A model generated the notes under the pieces. The model did not search any database, was not told where the DNA came from, and worked only from the letters and a program-made list of their open reading frames with translations. The position numbers were made by a program, and so were the translations under genes. Shown here piece after piece: positions 7,761 through 18,639 of a DNA stretch of 64,000 bases. Source of the stretch: Gammaproteobacteria bacterium (lineage in GTDB: Bacteria; Pseudomonadota; Gammaproteobacteria; Acidiferrobacterales; Sulfurifustaceae); assembly GCA_016199745.1 (NCBI GenBank), contig JACQFZ010000068.1, forward strand, positions 39,278 to 103,277, given 5' to 3'. Position 1 is the first letter of the stretch. Every line of letters begins with the position of its first letter.

Positions 7761-9003
7761 GCAACTCGCTCGCGATTGCCGCGACTACCGCCACCTTGCG
7801 TAATTTGTTGTTGGCGCAAGTGCCGACGCTCGACAGCGATCTGTCCGATCTCGAAGTTACCGCACAACCGCTCGACGTCGCTCGTAAGGGCATCAGCAAA
7901 TCGCAGGTCAATTTGTTTTTGTATCAAACCGCGGTCAACGCCGCCTGGCGCAACATGGACATGCCGCGGCAGGTGCGTCCCGGCGAGACCGGTCTGCCGC
8001 CGCTGGCGATCAACTTGCATTACCTCATTACCGCTTATGGCCGCGGCGACAATGACAACGACGCCGTTAGCCATCGCGTGCTCGGTGGCGCCATGAGCGT
8101 GTTGCACGATCATGCCTTGTTGAGTCGCAGCGAAATCAGTATCGCCCTGGCGAACAACGATCTGTCGCAACAGTTCGAGCGCGTGCGGATCACGCCGCTA
8201 TCGCTCGGCGTCGAAGAGATTTCGCGGCTGTGGATGGTATTTCAAACGCAATATCGCATTTCGATGGCGTACGAGGTGACGGTAATTCTGATCGACAGCC
8301 GCACGCCCGGCAGTGCGCCGCTGCCGGTATTGAAACGCGGCGAGACCGATCGCGGCGTCATCACCTCGCCCGGTGCGGCGCCGATGCTGACTGCGCTGCG
8401 TCTGCCACGGTCACAACCGGCGATACGACTCGGTGAGGATGCCATCATTACCGGCGATCAATTGACGATTGCCGATGCTACGTTGCGATTCAGCAGCCTG
8501 CGCTTGCCGCAGGTCGTTGAGCTGCCACCGACGGCTGGCGGCAACACCGGCGAAATTTCGTTTCATGTTCCGGACACCGTCGACGACGTCAACGCCCTGT
8601 CACGTTGGCTGCCGGGTTTCTACACGTTGGCGCTGGCGGTAAAGAAGACCGGCGTGCCGCCGATCATCAGCAACGAAATTCCGTTTGCGTTGGCGCCGCG
8701 AATTACCGTGACCTCGGCCAACACCGGCGCCGGCGCGGTCGATGTAACGATCACGAGCGAGCCACGGCTGGCGGTGGGGCAGCGCGTGCTGTTGTTGTTC
8801 GGCGATCGCCAAGCGGAGCCGACGTCGATCACGACGCCGGCGGATACTAGCCAACCGACGACGATCTTGTTCAAGCTGTCGGGGTTGAGCAGCGGCACTT
8901 ATGTCACCCGCCTGCGTGTCGATGGTGTCGACAGTATTCCCGTGGTGTACAGCGGCACGCCGCCGCTGGCCGATTTCGATCCGGCGCAAAAGGTGACGGT
9001 GCC

Positions 9004-9007
<4 letters not shown>
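7757..9007 (+). CDS. DUF4255 protein (Pvc16/Afp16-like tail cap)
   Basis: This 416-residue protein overlaps the previous stop by 4 bp and has GGGAGAGGG as ribosome-binding site. The N-terminal 190 residues are DUF4255, found in Pvc16/Afp16, which caps the tube and sheath and ends their growth. Recognisable stretches are RNLLLAQVPTLDSDLSDLEV, VNLFLYQTAVNAAWRNMDMP, LPPLAINLHYLITAYG and LGVEEISRLWMVFQTQYR. The C-terminal 200 residues are beta-rich, resembling tandem Ig-like domains (for example TVTSANTGAGAVDVTI and GLSSGTYVTRLRVDGVD). This would sit at the distal end of the particle. Confidence 0.92.
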
Positions 9008-11153
<2,146 letters not shown>

Positions 11154-11157
<4 letters not shown>

Positions 11158-11417
11158 ACGTCAATCTGCATATCGAGCGATTGCTGTTGGAGGGGTTGGA
11201 TCTTTCGGCGCGCGACGGCGACGTTGTCAACGCCGCGCTGCAGCACGAATTGGTGCGACTGATCGGTGCCGGTGCCTTGTCGTTGCCGCAGAGCTTCAAT
11301 GTGGCGAGCCTGCGAGCGGCGCCGATAAGGTTAAACGCCGATGCCGGAGCGGTGGAGGTGGGTGAGGGCGTTGCGCAAACTCTTTATGGCGAATTGAGCC
11401 CGAAGGCGTCATCGTGA
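11154..11417 (+). CDS. Small conserved eCIS protein upstream of the DUF4157 genes
   Basis: This 87-residue protein starts at a GTG overlapping the ATPase stop (GTGA) and ends overlapping the next GTG in the same way, so it is translationally coupled on both sides. The opening VNVNLHIERLLLEGLDLS followed by a helix (VVNAALQHELVRLIG) is a pattern I associate with short proteins next to DUF4157 genes in other eCIS loci; there is no known biochemical role. No membrane segment or signal is seen. A cargo-loading adaptor or chaperone for the following DUF4157 proteins would fit its position (inference). Confidence 0.65.
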
Positions 11418-13084
11418 ATCGACAAAGCCTAGCGCGAACACAGGCGCCGACGACGGCGACACCGGCCGGCGCATTGCCGCGCCGGCATACCAACGAGCAT
11501 CGTCATGAACCGTTAGCGACGGTCGATCAGGCATTGCGTGCATCAGCCGGTCGACCGCTAGATTCGTCCACGCGCGCCCAGATGGAGCCACGGATCGGTG
11601 CCGATTTTTCCGGCGTGCGCGTGCATGCGTCGACGCCGAGCGCGCGGGCGTTGGGATCGCCGCGCGATGCGCAAGAGCGCGACGCCGATCGGGTGGCGAA
11701 TGCGTCGTCGTTCGCCGCTTCGACGACGGAGAAGTCGGTCGCCGATCTTTCCGCCGTACGCGTACACACCGATCCGCTCGCGGCGCAGTCGGCGCAAGTG
11801 CTCGGTGCCCGTGCATATACGCTCGGCAATCATATCGTCTTCGCGTCGGGGCAATACGCGCCGGCGTCGTCGTCGGGACAGCGCATGTTGTTGCACGAGC
11901 TGGCGCATGTCGCGCAGCAAAGCCGAACCGGCGATGCGACCGTGCGTTGCTTTACCGAATTCAGCGTGCATGAACAAACAACCAGCCAATCGGACGGTTG
12001 GAAACATCCGAACAGCGCCAAGCTGCGCATCGCCGACGACGGCCAACTCGCGGCCGAAAATAGAGGGTGGGGCGCCGGCTTGTCGAAGCGCGCCTGGACC
12101 GTGCCGGCCAAACTACCGGCATCGAACAAAACACTAGCCGATCAAGGATCGATCGCGCAGTTGCGTTTGAAATCCGGCGGTCAGGATATTTCCGGTAAAT
12201 CACCGGACACCGGTCAAACGACAACCCTGCAAGAAGTGGAACCGATGAAGCGCAATGCCGCGCCGGGCGACAGCGATTACCGCACGGCCGGCGGCGTGGT
12301 CGGCGGTATTACCGGCGGCATCGGCGCCGGTGTGGGGTTGGGTTATGCCGGCGCTAAGATCGGCGAGAGCCTCGCCAGCAGCAGCAACAGCAAGGGCGGC
12401 CTCATTGCCGGCGCCATCATCGGTGGTGTGTTGGGCGCCGTCGGCGGTGCTATCGGCGGTGCGTATGCCGGCTCGGCGATCGGAAAACAGGTTAAGCGCA
12501 CGCCGTCGTTCGATCTCGAACTCGCTTCCGATTGCGGCACCGCCTGCCGGCAAGTGACCGGCAGCGGCATGGCCGGCAAAAGAGACGTCGGCGTCATCAA
12601 AGGCCAAGGCGGCGCCGACGAGTACCTCACGCCGCGCACCTACCACGGCGGCGATCCGACCACGCCCGAGCAATGGTCGGAAGAATTATTCAAAAAAGAA
12701 TTCGGCGCGAATCTCACGCGCCAAGAAGCCTATGCGCGCTACGCAGCGCTGTCGTCGGCCGACAAGGATGCGTTCGATCGCAAGTACGGCATCAACAAGT
12801 ACGCCGTGCCGCACGTGGGCCAAGGCATCACCGAAAGCACCGAGAAGGACATGCCGGGCTTTTCGTCGAGCGGCTTCACCTGGAACTTCCATTATGCCGC
12901 GACCGTGCTCGAAAGCGGTCACGACTACATCACGCTCGAAAACGCCGCCGGTTGGGACCCGACCGATTGGATTTTTTTCATGTACGGACCGGCCGCGAAG
13001 CAGCAGTCGTTCCACGAGTTCCAATCCGGTACCGGCACGCACGGCAGCAAATCGTCGGCCATGGTTGTGCAGCCGCAGCCATGA
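11414..13084 (+). CDS. DUF4157 protein 1: glycine zipper and Cys/His C-terminal domain
   Basis: This 556-residue protein is a candidate eCIS cargo. The start is a GTG coupled to the upstream stop. Residues 30-175 are DUF4157: AQMEPRIGADFSGVRVH, then LSAVRVHTDPLAAQSA, ARAYTLGNHIVFASGQYAP and HELAH at 161-165 (a metallopeptidase-like HExxH motif). A glycine/alanine-rich stretch follows at about 290-355 (GGVVGGITGGIGAGVGLGY, later GGLIAGAIIGGVLGAVGG), typical of a glycine zipper that can insert into membranes. The C-terminal domain has DCGTACR (C374) and FHYAATVLESGHDYITLEN (H493), an order compatible with a Cys-His hydrolase, deamidase or transglutaminase fold. That activity is inference; the DUF4157 call is firm. 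Confidence 0.85.
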   Translation: MNRQSLARTQAPTTATPAGALPRRHTNEHRHEPLATVDQALRASAGRPLDSSTRAQMEPRIGADFSGVRVHASTPSARALGSPRDAQERDADRVANASSFAASTTEKSVADLSAVRVHTDPLAAQSAQVLGARAYTLGNHIVFASGQYAPASSSGQRMLLHELAHVAQQSRTGDATVRCFTEFSVHEQTTSQSDGWKHPNSAKLRIADDGQLAAENRGWGAGLSKRAWTVPAKLPASNKTLADQGSIAQLRLKSGGQDISGKSPDTGQTTTLQEVEPMKRNAAPGDSDYRTAGGVVGGITGGIGAGVGLGYAGAKIGESLASSSNSKGGLIAGAIIGGVLGAVGGAIGGAYAGSAIGKQVKRTPSFDLELASDCGTACRQVTGSGMAGKRDVGVIKGQGGADEYLTPRTYHGGDPTTPEQWSEELFKKEFGANLTRQEAYARYAALSSADKDAFDRKYGINKYAVPHVGQGITESTEKDMPGFSSSGFTWNFHYAATVLESGHDYITLENAAGWDPTDWIFFMYGPAAKQQSFHEFQSGTGTHGSKSSAMVVQPQP

Positions 13085-15498
13085 CGACGCGACGAGCCCA
13101 GGCACCGAAGATGTCGGCGCGGCCTACCGGGCGGGGCGCGAATGTCCCGGCAATCGTGCGCGATGTGTTGCAATCGGCGGGGCAACCGTTAGATCTGCCG
13201 ACGCGCGCTTTTATGGAATCACGTTTCGCCTACGATTTTACGCAGACGCCGGCGCAGCTGGCGCCGGCATTGACGATGGGTCCGGCACAAGATCAATTCG
13301 AGCGAGAGGCGGACGATGCCGCCGACCGCGTAATGCGATCGCCCGTAATAGCATTGTTGCCTGGTCGCGACTTCAGTCACGTACGCGTCCATACCGATGT
13401 CCATGCCGCTGAATCCGCGCGCGTCGTTAACGCCCGCGCTTATACCGTCGGCGCACACGTCGTCTTCGGCGACGGACAATTCGCCCCGCAAACCACCGCC
13501 GGCCGCCAACTATTGGCGCACGAGCTCGCGCATGTCGCGCAGCAAGGTTCGTCGGGCGCGCGGGTTCAGCGTTGGAACATCATCGATGAGATCGGCGGTC
13601 TATTTGCCGGCGAAGACTTCGATCCAAAAACGTTACACACCTATCTCGATTTCATCGAAAAGAACGGCGTCGAGGACCACACCGACAGCGACAACAAAGC
13701 GCGCGCGATCGTCAAGCGTTGGAGCGACGGCGATACCGATTTCGTGCTCACGCCGAAGTTGAAGATCTTGCTGATTAAGGAAATGCAGTCGGGCTTTACT
13801 GGCGATGACGACGAACGTGCCATTCTCAAGCTGTTGCACGGCAGCACGCACGCGGAGCTTGAAATCATTTTCGGTGCCGGCGGTGTCGACCCGAAAGATC
13901 TCGATTCCGATTTTCAGGGCGACGAGGAAAATGAGTTGCGCGGATTTTACGATCTGCAATTCGAAGGTGGGCATGAGGCGGTGCTCAAAGGTTCGCGAAA
14001 ACTGAAACCGGAGGTCATGCTGGCGATTCGCGGTGGCTACTCCTGGCCCAAGCTGCAGGCCATGCTCGGCCAGCGCACGACGCGGATCGAGACCAGCTTA
14101 CGCGGCATTTCGGAGAAGGAGCGCGAAGCGACCGGGAGAAACATGGCGCGCGCCGATGCCGCCGAGGTTTATCAGGAGTTGCGGGCATTGACGCCCGACG
14201 AGCACACCCAGGCGATGCGCGATTTGGCCGGTGAGCGCGTGCGCCGTGGCGCGCACTTGAGCGACGTCGAATTCAAACTGCTCGAAAACGAAACCAAGGA
14301 ATTGAAGTGGGACAAGGCGATCACCAACGCCGCCGTCCTGTTGATCGATTTCGTGCTCGAACCGCTGTATCGCGACATTGCGCTAGCCGCGCCGAAGGGC
14401 GCGAAGGCGTTCAGCAAGGAAACGACGCCGCTCACCGCCGATCAAGAGAAGGCGGCGCACGAGGCGCTATTGCCGGTCCAGCGCGCCAAAGGCAACTTCG
14501 TCGATCAGCTGCCTGGCGAAAAAGAAACCTACGGTCAAAAGATCGAGGCGCGCACGCCGGCGATTGTCGACGAGAGTTATCGCCAGAAGGTGGGAACGCA
14601 TACCGAGGCCGAGCACGACGACGCGTCTAAGGTCCACAAGCTTTCCGAGCTGGAGCGCGTCGGCAAGGCGAGTCAGAAAGAAACCGATCGCGTGTACCGC
14701 AACTTCAAGACCGGCCCGGAATTCAAGGCCGACAAATTCGACAATAAAGGCGCGGTCGTCAGCAAAGGCAACATCCACGACGTCTGGCAGGGCGAGCAGG
14801 CGAAGCTCAAGAACGATCCTAACTACAAGAATCAGTCGGCATGGTTCTGGATGTTTTACCTAATACAGAACGACGATCAGGCCAGGCGCATCAATTTCAA
14901 ACACAACGCCACGCCGAAATTCGACCAAGTCGGTACACCGCAGAACGACGAAGCTAAGGCGGTGCATGATGTCGGTAGCCGCTTCATCAATACCGACGAC
15001 AACGCCAAGCGACTGTTCGACATCGGCCGCGCTTGGACCGCGTTTTCCGGCGGCGGGCAGGTGTCGGTGCAGGTGTTTAAAAATCCCGACGCGCGCGAGG
15101 ACCGTCGGTTCATGTGGAAATCGTTCTACGTGATGATCCATGAATATCTGCATACGCTGAAGGACGGCAAATACAACGACTACGCCGAAAAGCTCGGCGG
15201 CGAGCACACCACCGAAGGCGGCACGCTGCTCGAAGGCGTCGATTCATTGCTCGCCGAGACCGTGTGGACTAGCGCCAAGCCGCGCGCCGCGCAACCGGAG
15301 ATTCGCGAAGCGGTGGAACCGGAAGCGGTGAAGGCCGGCGAGCCATACGACGCAAGTCTGCTGCCGGAAGTACCGCCTTCGGGTCGCTACGACACGTATC
15401 GCAATGCCATCAAGCTGGCCGGCGCCGTCGGCATTCGTAATTTGTACGCCGCTTATTTTTACGGCGACCTCAAGTTGATCGGAGGCAAGCCGCCGTGA
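13081..15498 (+). CDS. DUF4157 protein 2: two HExxH motifs
   Basis: This 805-residue protein starts at an ATG overlapping the previous stop. DUF4157 spans about 20-160, with DFSHVRVHTDVHAAESARVV, ARAYTVGAHVVFGDGQFAP and HELAH at 147-151. A middle module at about 184-285 (with TDSDNKARAIVKRWSDG and KLKILLIKEM) is shared with DUF4157 protein 3. The C-terminal domain carries a second zinc-protease-like motif, HEYLH at 687-691, inside FYVMIHEYLHTL and followed by EGGTLLEGVDSLLAETVW, whose acidic residues could give a third ligand. It is therefore a plausible metalloprotease cargo. No signal peptide is seen, as expected if it is loaded in the cytoplasm. Function is inferred. Confidence 0.85.
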   Translation: MTTRRAQAPKMSARPTGRGANVPAIVRDVLQSAGQPLDLPTRAFMESRFAYDFTQTPAQLAPALTMGPAQDQFEREADDAADRVMRSPVIALLPGRDFSHVRVHTDVHAAESARVVNARAYTVGAHVVFGDGQFAPQTTAGRQLLAHELAHVAQQGSSGARVQRWNIIDEIGGLFAGEDFDPKTLHTYLDFIEKNGVEDHTDSDNKARAIVKRWSDGDTDFVLTPKLKILLIKEMQSGFTGDDDERAILKLLHGSTHAELEIIFGAGGVDPKDLDSDFQGDEENELRGFYDLQFEGGHEAVLKGSRKLKPEVMLAIRGGYSWPKLQAMLGQRTTRIETSLRGISEKEREATGRNMARADAAEVYQELRALTPDEHTQAMRDLAGERVRRGAHLSDVEFKLLENETKELKWDKAITNAAVLLIDFVLEPLYRDIALAAPKGAKAFSKETTPLTADQEKAAHEALLPVQRAKGNFVDQLPGEKETYGQKIEARTPAIVDESYRQKVGTHTEAEHDDASKVHKLSELERVGKASQKETDRVYRNFKTGPEFKADKFDNKGAVVSKGNIHDVWQGEQAKLKNDPNYKNQSAWFWMFYLIQNDDQARRINFKHNATPKFDQVGTPQNDEAKAVHDVGSRFINTDDNAKRLFDIGRAWTAFSGGGQVSVQVFKNPDAREDRRFMWKSFYVMIHEYLHTLKDGKYNDYAEKLGGEHTTEGGTLLEGVDSLLAETVWTSAKPRAAQPEIREAVEPEAVKAGEPYDASLLPEVPPSGRYDTYRNAIKLAGAVGIRNLYAAYFYGDLKLIGGKPP

Positions 15499-17243
15499 AC
15501 GCGCCCATCGGCACGAGCAGCGCCAAAGCGGCATCGCCTGCTGTCGGGCAACTATCGGCGCCGACGTTGCAACGCCAGTGCGCCTGCGGCAGTCCGAGCT
15601 ACGGCAGCGGCGAGTGCCAGACATGCGCCGGTAAAAAGAAGACCCTGCGGCGCAAGGCGAACGGCCGTTTCACCGGCGCGATTCCGGACAGCGTGCACGA
15701 GGTGTTGCGCTCGCCGGGTTTACCGCTCGATGGCGCGACCCGTGCTTTTATGGAGCCGCGTTTCGATCATGACTTCAGCCGTGTCCGCATTCATACCGAT
15801 GCCCGCGCCGCCGAATCGGCGCGGGCATTGAACGCGCGCGCGTATACGGTGGGGCGCGACGTCGTTTTCAATGCTGGTGAATATTCGCCGGGCGTCGGCG
15901 GCGGACGGCGGCTCCTTGCGCACGAGCTGACGCACGTGGTGCAACAGCGCGGTATCGCCACGTCGTCGACCGATGCGATCGAGCTTGGTGTGGTCAACGA
16001 TGCGCATGAGCGCGAAGCCGACATCGCTTCGGCAATCGTTATCTCATCGCAACAGCCGACACCGGCGCCGATGACGTCGATAGCCGCCGGCCCGCGACTG
16101 CAACGTTCGGTGTTGGGCGATATCGGCAGCGTGCTGGCGGCGCCGTTCGTGGCGCTCTATCGGCTGTTCGGCGGCGAGTATTACTACAAGGAAACCTTAC
16201 AAAAGTATCTGACGGGTCTGAAGGACCGCGGCAATGTCGAAAACAACTACGACAGCGACAACAAAGCCCGTGCCTGCGTCAAGCGCGAGAGCGAACTCGG
16301 TCCGTACGATGTAAAGATCAAAGTGTTGTTGGTGCGAGAGATGCTGGGCGGCTACACCAGCGGCGGCGACGAGGGTTCCATCATCGCATTGCTGCGGCGC
16401 ACAGCGACAGCAGCGGAGCGTGATCAGATCGTCAGCACCGTCGGTCGCGATTATCTGTGGAAAAACTTCAGCGGTAAAAACCGTCGCGTCATCGAAGCGA
16501 TCACGTTGACGGCGGCCGATGCCAAGGGTGCGGCGTTGGTCGATCGCCTGCGGACTATGTCGGAAGACAATCTCCAGGATTATGTAAGCAATGCACTCGA
16601 TCCGGATGTGAAGGCGGCGGCGCAGCGTGCCGCCCAGCTGCAAAAAATCACCGCGCCGGTGCCGTCGACGGCGGCGGTCAGCCCGCAGGGTGTCGCATCA
16701 TTCCAGGTCAACGGCGTTGATGTGACCGCCGAGCCGGATGCCACCAGCAACGACGAGAATCTGCGCAATCGCGCGGTAACGCAGTTCGGACTCAACCAAG
16801 ACAAACCGGTGAGCGATATTTTTAGCGATTCGGCGACCAACACCATCGTTTCATTCACGCCGCCACATTTGTTGGCGACAGTTAAAACCCTTTTTGGTCC
16901 AGGCACCGAACCCAGCGGTGCGTCGGGTTACGGTCGCGGCACGACCGCCGAAGATAAAGGTGAGGGCAAGACCTCCGTACGTTTCCACGAGAGCCGTCAC
17001 GGCCAGGATTGGTTCGACTTTCTCGCGCAAAATCCGGCGCCGGTGTTCGGCGGCAAGGTCGGTATGTCGGTCGAAGATTTTCATAAAGCCGAACAACAGT
17101 TCCAAGACGACATCACCAGCTACAACCAGCGCGCGACGGCGTACTCCGTCAAGAAAACCGATTGCCCCGGTACGCCGGCGAAGGAAGAAGAACTGAGTCC
17201 GTTTGGGTTGACCGCCGCCATTTGTCGTCAACAGGGACCGTAA
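15495..17243 (+). CDS. DUF4157 protein 3: N-terminal Cys cluster and C-terminal HESRH
   Basis: This 582-residue protein starts at a GTG overlapping the previous stop. A short zinc-ribbon-like leader has C29, C31, C41 and C44 (QRQCACG, then GECQTCAG), a feature common in DUF4157 proteins. DUF4157 spans about 60-155 with DFSRVRIHTDARAAESARAL, NARAYTVGRDVVFNAGEYSP and HELTH at 143-147. The middle module at about 232-330 (YDSDNKARACVKRESE, KVLLVREMLGGYTSGGDE) matches that of protein 2. Near the C-terminus VRFHESRHGQDWFDFL holds a second HExxH (498-502). A metalloprotease cargo is plausible but not proven. Confidence 0.85.
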   Translation: MNAPIGTSSAKAASPAVGQLSAPTLQRQCACGSPSYGSGECQTCAGKKKTLRRKANGRFTGAIPDSVHEVLRSPGLPLDGATRAFMEPRFDHDFSRVRIHTDARAAESARALNARAYTVGRDVVFNAGEYSPGVGGGRRLLAHELTHVVQQRGIATSSTDAIELGVVNDAHEREADIASAIVISSQQPTPAPMTSIAAGPRLQRSVLGDIGSVLAAPFVALYRLFGGEYYYKETLQKYLTGLKDRGNVENNYDSDNKARACVKRESELGPYDVKIKVLLVREMLGGYTSGGDEGSIIALLRRTATAAERDQIVSTVGRDYLWKNFSGKNRRVIEAITLTAADAKGAALVDRLRTMSEDNLQDYVSNALDPDVKAAAQRAAQLQKITAPVPSTAAVSPQGVASFQVNGVDVTAEPDATSNDENLRNRAVTQFGLNQDKPVSDIFSDSATNTIVSFTPPHLLATVKTLFGPGTEPSGASGYGRGTTAEDKGEGKTSVRFHESRHGQDWFDFLAQNPAPVFGGKVGMSVEDFHKAEQQFQDDITSYNQRATAYSVKKTDCPGTPAKEEELSPFGLTAAICRQQGP

Positions 17244-17247
17244 CGAT

Positions 17248-18639
17248 ATGAGCGGAAGATTCTTCTCGCAGCGCATGAAGGACTGGTTGCCGTCGGTGCT
17301 GAAACCGAAGGGGAGCCTGCCGTTGCAACGCAAGGCCGCGAGCGCCGAGCCGGACACCGGCGTTCCGCCGATCGTGCACGACGTCGCGCAATCGTCCGGA
17401 CGGCCGATCGACGATTCGGCGCGGTCATTTATGGAGCCGCGTTTCGGCCATGACTTCAGTGCCGTGCGCATTCACAACGATGCCAAAGCTGCCGCGTCGG
17501 CACGAGCGTTGAATGCACGTGCATATACGGTCGGCCGCGATGTCGTGTTCGGCGCCGGCGAATATTCGCCGACGACCGATGTCGGCAAGCGTTTGTTGGC
17601 GCATGAGCTCGCGCACACCGTGCAACAGCGATCGGCGCCGACTGGGTCGGCGGTTGCCGAATCGGCGGCGAGTGAGAATCAGGCCGATCAAGCGGCAGCC
17701 GCGGTGATGACGAATCAACCGGCGTCGTTGCCGATGACAACCGCCGTCGGCATTCAGCGGCAACCATTGCCGGGAACCACGCCGCTGCCGACTAGCGACA
17801 GCTTGATCGAGAACGCCTCACCGTTGCTGGCGGCGGCGATCGGCTCGACCACGTTGGATGGCTTTGTCACCGGCAAAGCCGACCTTAGCGAGGCGCATCA
17901 AAAGGAAATCGTCAAAACCGCGCATAACATTACCGTGCTGCTGCGCAAATACACGTTGTCGACGATATCGGTTACCGGTTTCGCCGATACCGTCGGCAGC
18001 GAAGCCGACAACCTCACGTTGGGCGATGCGCGGGCGCTGGCGGTCAAGCAGGCGTTGGTCGATCAAGGAATTTCCGAGTCGATCATCAGCACCGAGAGCA
18101 AAGGCGAAGGTGGGCCGCAAGCGGTGAAGACCGGCAACGAGGTTCCGAACGCGAGTAATCGCCGCGCCGAAGTGCGGTTCCATCCGAAGGAGGGTTTCGG
18201 CGGCATTATGACGCCGAAGCTCACGCCGCCCGACTTCAACAAACAACCGGCACCGGTCCCGGGATCGTTCGGCCTGCCGCCGGATCTGACATATCACCCG
18301 AAGATCGAACCGCCCGATCCGACCAAACTACCGCCGGACATTTTCAAGCCGTTGCCGCCGCCGATTCCCGGGACCGGACCTAAGTCGGCGCTCGATATCA
18401 TTAATGAAAAGATCGTCGACCCGGTGGTCGACGCCGTCACCAAACCGTTGCCGAAGAGCGTCCGCGACAAGGTGAAAGAGGCGGCGCATGCCGGTGTGAA
18501 AACCGGTATCGCCAAGGCCGCGCGCGCCGCTGCCGAAGCGGCGGGCTTGAAGGACCCGGAAGGACTGGATGCGATCGAGAAGGCGGCGGCAGCGGCGATT
18601 CAAGAGAAGGGCAAAGGCACAGGAACGACACAACCATGA
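17248..18639 (+). CDS. DUF4157 protein 4 fused to an OmpA-like domain
   Basis: This 463-residue protein starts 4 bp after the previous stop. DUF4157 spans about 35-130, with DFSAVRIHNDAKAAASARAL, ARAYTVGRDVVFGAGEYSP and HELAH at 119-123. Residues about 195-315 are OmpA-like (SVTGFADTVGSEADNLTLG, ARALAVKQALVDQGI, SNRRAEVRF), a fold that binds peptidoglycan diaminopimelate in outer-membrane proteins. A Pro-rich segment (PAPVPGSFGLPPD, PLPPPIPGTGP) and an Ala-rich helical tail follow. No signal peptide is present, so any peptidoglycan contact would happen during lysis, on anchoring of the particle, or in the target cell. The fusion is unusual. Confidence 0.85.
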   Translation: MSGRFFSQRMKDWLPSVLKPKGSLPLQRKAASAEPDTGVPPIVHDVAQSSGRPIDDSARSFMEPRFGHDFSAVRIHNDAKAAASARALNARAYTVGRDVVFGAGEYSPTTDVGKRLLAHELAHTVQQRSAPTGSAVAESAASENQADQAAAAVMTNQPASLPMTTAVGIQRQPLPGTTPLPTSDSLIENASPLLAAAIGSTTLDGFVTGKADLSEAHQKEIVKTAHNITVLLRKYTLSTISVTGFADTVGSEADNLTLGDARALAVKQALVDQGISESIISTESKGEGGPQAVKTGNEVPNASNRRAEVRFHPKEGFGGIMTPKLTPPDFNKQPAPVPGSFGLPPDLTYHPKIEPPDPTKLPPDIFKPLPPPIPGTGPKSALDIINEKIVDPVVDAVTKPLPKSVRDKVKEAAHAGVKTGIAKAARAAAEAAGLKDPEGLDAIEKAAAAAIQEKGKGTGTTQP

